Assembly (NCBI GenBank): GCA_964542875.1
Contig: CAZIWA010000083.1
Span: 1-24,270, forward strand
Reading direction: 5' to 3'
From: CAZGOM01 sp964542875
GTDB lineage: Bacteria; Planctomycetota; Phycisphaerae; Phycisphaerales; Phycisphaeraceae
Length of the DNA stretch: 24,270 nucleotides
Below are positions 22,418 to 24,270 of this stretch, piece by piece. The translations under genes were made by a program, and so were the position numbers. Each line of letters opens with the position of its first letter. The stretch's first letter is position 1. The notes beneath the pieces are model-generated. The model saw only the letters and a list, made by a program, of their open reading frames with translations, was not told the origin of the DNA and did not search any database.

Positions 22418-22437
22418 AGTCTGGGTGTTCCCAGACT
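22418..22437 (+). promoter_or_regulatory. Leader hairpin or operator upstream of the HTH gene
   Basis: AGTCTGGG-TGTT-CCCAGACT is a perfect 8-bp inverted repeat between the predicted promoter and the ribosome site (TAGGAG at 22457-22462). It could be an RNA hairpin in the leader or a dyad operator for a DNA-binding protein, possibly the HTH protein itself (inference). No T-tract follows, so it is not a terminator. Confidence 0.45.
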
Positions 22438-22471
22438 GAATTTCGATAGGTCCCGTTAGGAGCGTGCCCTC

Positions 22472-23488
22472 ATGGCCAAGATGTTTTACAGCTTGGAAGA
22501 GACTGCTGAAAAGCTCGGCCTCTCTACCGATGAGATCAAGGAACTTGCCTCCCAAGGCAAGCTGCAGCAGTTTCGGGACCGCGACAAGCTCATGTACAAG
22601 CGCGATCAGGTAGAAGCCATGGCTTCTTCCGGCGACTCCACCGCCGCCGCTCGCAAGGCTCAGGGCTCCTCTGGCCCCGCCGCTGACAAGGCCGATGAAC
22701 TCGAGCCCATCAGCCTCGACTCCAACGAAAATGAAGGCTCCGCCGCAACGCGCGACGCCATCAGCCTCGCTGAAGATTCCAGCATCTCCAGCCGCACCGA
22801 AGACCCCCGCCAGGCCACCGGCGTCAGCGTGTTCGACACCGACGAAGTCGAAGCCGCCGACCCCATGGCTCAGACCTCCATGACCAACACGGTCGAAGAC
22901 TCCGAATCCGACCTCATGATCGAGTCCGTCGGTTCCGGCTCCGGTCTTCTTGACCTCACCCGCGAATCTGACGACACCTCTCTGGGTGCTGAACTCCTCG
23001 ACGAAATCTACCCCACCAGCGAAGGTGGTTCTGGCGTCGAAAACCAGGTCGAAAACTCCTCCGCTGAAAGCTCTGTCGACACCGAAGCCCCCGTCTTCGA
23101 AGGCGGCATCGGCTCAGACACCGGCAGCTCCTCGGGCCTCGACAACCTCGTCCAGGTCCCTGACCCCTCCACCGGCGTCGCCGCTGTGGGTGCGGGCGGC
23201 GTCCAGCCCGGCGGCATGATCTCCATCGGCGCTGGTTACGAAGACGTCTACGACCCCGCTGGCTCCTGGTTCAGCTTCTTCGCCCTCCTGGGTGCCACCG
23301 CGTCGCTGGTCATCGTCTTCATGCTCGCCCTGGGCGCAATCTCCGGCATCCCCACCGAGCTTCTTAAGTTCCTCGCCGCCAGCGACGGCCAGAACTACAT
23401 GATCGTCTGCATCGCCATGCTCGTGGGCTCCCTCATCCTCGCGGGTGTCGGGTTCTTCATCGGCAACATGCGCGCCAAAGCAGCCTAA
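22472..23488 (+). CDS. Membrane-tethered helix-turn-helix protein with acidic linker
   Basis: A 338-residue protein. Residues about 5-50 (FYSLEETAEKLGLSTDEIKE...GKLQQFRDRDKLMYKRDQVE) form an excisionase/MerR-like winged helix, the type that reads DNA or acts as a protein-binding adaptor. Residues about 55-250 are low-complexity and strongly acidic/Ser-rich, probably disordered. Two membrane helices close the protein (about 268-291 and 309-331), so the HTH and the short tail NMRAKAA should both be cytoplasmic. The ATG has TAGGAG 9 bases upstream, the best ribosome site in the window. Codon use is less extreme in the first part. It precedes psd by 18 bases, suggesting co-transcription; role unknown, possibly a membrane-localised regulator or a polarity/scaffold factor. 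Confidence 0.82.
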   Translation: MAKMFYSLEETAEKLGLSTDEIKELASQGKLQQFRDRDKLMYKRDQVEAMASSGDSTAAARKAQGSSGPAADKADELEPISLDSNENEGSAATRDAISLAEDSSISSRTEDPRQATGVSVFDTDEVEAADPMAQTSMTNTVEDSESDLMIESVGSGSGLLDLTRESDDTSLGAELLDEIYPTSEGGSGVENQVENSSAESSVDTEAPVFEGGIGSDTGSSSGLDNLVQVPDPSTGVAAVGAGGVQPGGMISIGAGYEDVYDPAGSWFSFFALLGATASLVIVFMLALGAISGIPTELLKFLAASDGQNYMIVCIAMLVGSLILAGVGFFIGNMRAKAA

Positions 23489-23506
23489 GGAAACGAGACG
23501 CTTCAA

Positions 23507-24190
23507 ATGCTGACTGGATATGGCAAACGGGAATGGGGCACCATTCTCCTCCTCACTGTTGTGTTGGTCGGCATTGCAATCTGGTTTCATGCTCACTGGA
23601 GCATCTCGGTTGTCATTATCGTCTTCAGCCTCGCCCTCCTGAGCTTCTTCCGCGACCCCCCTCGCACCACGCCGACCATCAAAAACGCCATGACCAGCCC
23701 CGCAGACGGGCGTGTCAGCTCCATTCATGACGTTGAATCCTTCCCCGGCTTCGGCGGCCAAAGCGCCGTCTGCATCCGCATCTTCCTCTCCGTCGCCGAC
23801 GTCCACGTCAACCGCGCCCCCTGCAAAGCCGTCGTCACCGATCTTATCCACCGTCCCGGCCAATACTTAAACGTCCTCAAGCCCGAAAGCGCCGAGCTCA
23901 ACGAAGCGCTCACCATGGTCTTAAACGACCCCGAAACCCAGGCCCCCGTCGCCGCCGTCCGCCAGATTGCCGGCCTCATCGCCCGCACCATCGTCAACCC
24001 CGCAAAAATCGGCGACAAACTCGAACGCGGCCAACGCTACGGCATGATCAAGTTCGGCTCCACCACCGAACTCTACATCCCCAAATCCTCCAATCCCACC
24101 GTCCTCGTCGCCCAGGGCCAATACGTCTGGGGCGGCCACACCGTCCTCGTCAACATCAACCCCGCCGACCCCACCGTCAAACCCGCCTAA
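23507..24190 (+). CDS. psd: Phosphatidylserine decarboxylase, short (PSD-A-like) form
   Basis: A 227-residue proenzyme that would decarboxylate phosphatidylserine to phosphatidylethanolamine. Family motifs are two N-terminal membrane-associated stretches (about 12-28 and 32-48), SFFRDPPR, TSPADGRV, IFLSVADVHVNRAP and, near the C-terminus, GMIKFGSTTELYIP, where Gly184-Ser185 is the expected self-cleavage site that makes the pyruvoyl group on the small alpha chain. The ENERN segment usual in this subfamily is replaced by LNEALTMVLNDPE, so part of that loop has drifted. The start follows the HTH gene by 18 bases, with GAG 9 bases upstream. A phosphatidylserine synthase is the expected partner and may lie beyond the right edge. 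Confidence 0.9.
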   Translation: MLTGYGKREWGTILLLTVVLVGIAIWFHAHWSISVVIIVFSLALLSFFRDPPRTTPTIKNAMTSPADGRVSSIHDVESFPGFGGQSAVCIRIFLSVADVHVNRAPCKAVVTDLIHRPGQYLNVLKPESAELNEALTMVLNDPETQAPVAAVRQIAGLIARTIVNPAKIGDKLERGQRYGMIKFGSTTELYIPKSSNPTVLVAQGQYVWGGHTVLVNINPADPTVKPA

Positions 24191-24207
24191 GTTATTTCCC
24201 CAGTACA

Positions 24208-24238
24208 ATTTATAAATTAAAAATGATAATTTATAAAT
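24208..24238. terminator. AT-rich 12-bp hairpin after psd
   Basis: ATTTATAAATTA (24208-24219) pairs exactly with TAATTTATAAAT (24227-24238) around loop AAAATGA, 18 bases after the psd stop. The stem is all A/T, so it is weak as an intrinsic terminator. It shares the ATAAATCCCC end with the spacer repeat at 20325-20358 and may belong to the same family. Confidence 0.45.
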
Positions 24239-24270
24239 CCCCTCCCTCTCCATTTCCGCAAAAAAAACAC

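Noticed and set aside
21186..22418. A 410-codon plus-strand frame opposite the ABC ATPase gene
   Set aside because: It is Arg/His/Pro/Gln-rich with no domain, and overlaps the confident ATPase and the hairpin repeat. It is a composition artefact.
1..24270. CRISPR array
   Set aside because: The repeats are dispersed and imperfect, with no regular spacer of 25-45 bp, and no cas gene is present.

Overview
The window looks like a fragment of a high-GC planctomycete genome, most likely class Phycisphaerae. This is an inference from gene content and codon use, not from a marker gene. Supporting signs are strong C-ending codon preference, two large exported DUF4838 proteins, three TMTC-like (GT-C fold plus TPR) membrane proteins, a membrane-tethered helix-turn-helix protein next to a short-form phosphatidylserine decarboxylase, and spacers packed with degenerate dispersed repeats. 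A 100-N scaffold gap bounded by two identical 55-bp blocks shows it is an assembled draft, probably metagenomic.

Layout. 230-1060: an SDR oxidoreductase. 1061-1592: a repeat-rich spacer holding the gap. 1593-4019: an exported DUF4838 protein. 4348-5611 (minus): a small unknown protein, a STAS anti-sigma antagonist and an RsbW-like anti-sigma kinase, i.e. a partner-switch pair. 5710-6924: a membrane-anchored metallophosphoesterase. 7208-7654: a hypothetical protein convergent with a small lipoprotein (7673-8140, minus) that has a clear terminator. 8268-16406 (plus): two tandem TMTC-like proteins, a DUF4838 lipoprotein and a secreted propeller-like protein. 16681-17979 (minus): a FabF-type ketoacyl synthase. 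18150-20267 (minus): a third, divergent TMTC-like protein. 20372-21974 (minus): an ABC permease/ATPase pair without a binding protein. 22472-24190: the HTH membrane protein followed by phosphatidylserine decarboxylase.

How the genes may work together. The 8268-16406 block looks like an envelope/glycan module: polytopic glycosyltransferase-like proteins with TPR tails, a carbohydrate-active lipoprotein and an exported propeller protein all act at or outside the inner membrane. This is inference; the substrate is not visible. FabF and Psd point to lipid metabolism but lie in different blocks. The STAS/RsbW pair could control a sigma factor or other effector encoded elsewhere.

The most distinctive non-coding signal is the spacers. 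At least six families of imperfect dispersed repeats recur between genes and not inside them: CACGAAG-type, GGGAGAGGG hairpin, CCCCGGG double hairpin, an approximately 85-nt element, GACCAGACCC, and AT-rich TAATTC. I saw no CRISPR array, tRNA, rRNA, transposase, integrase or phage gene.
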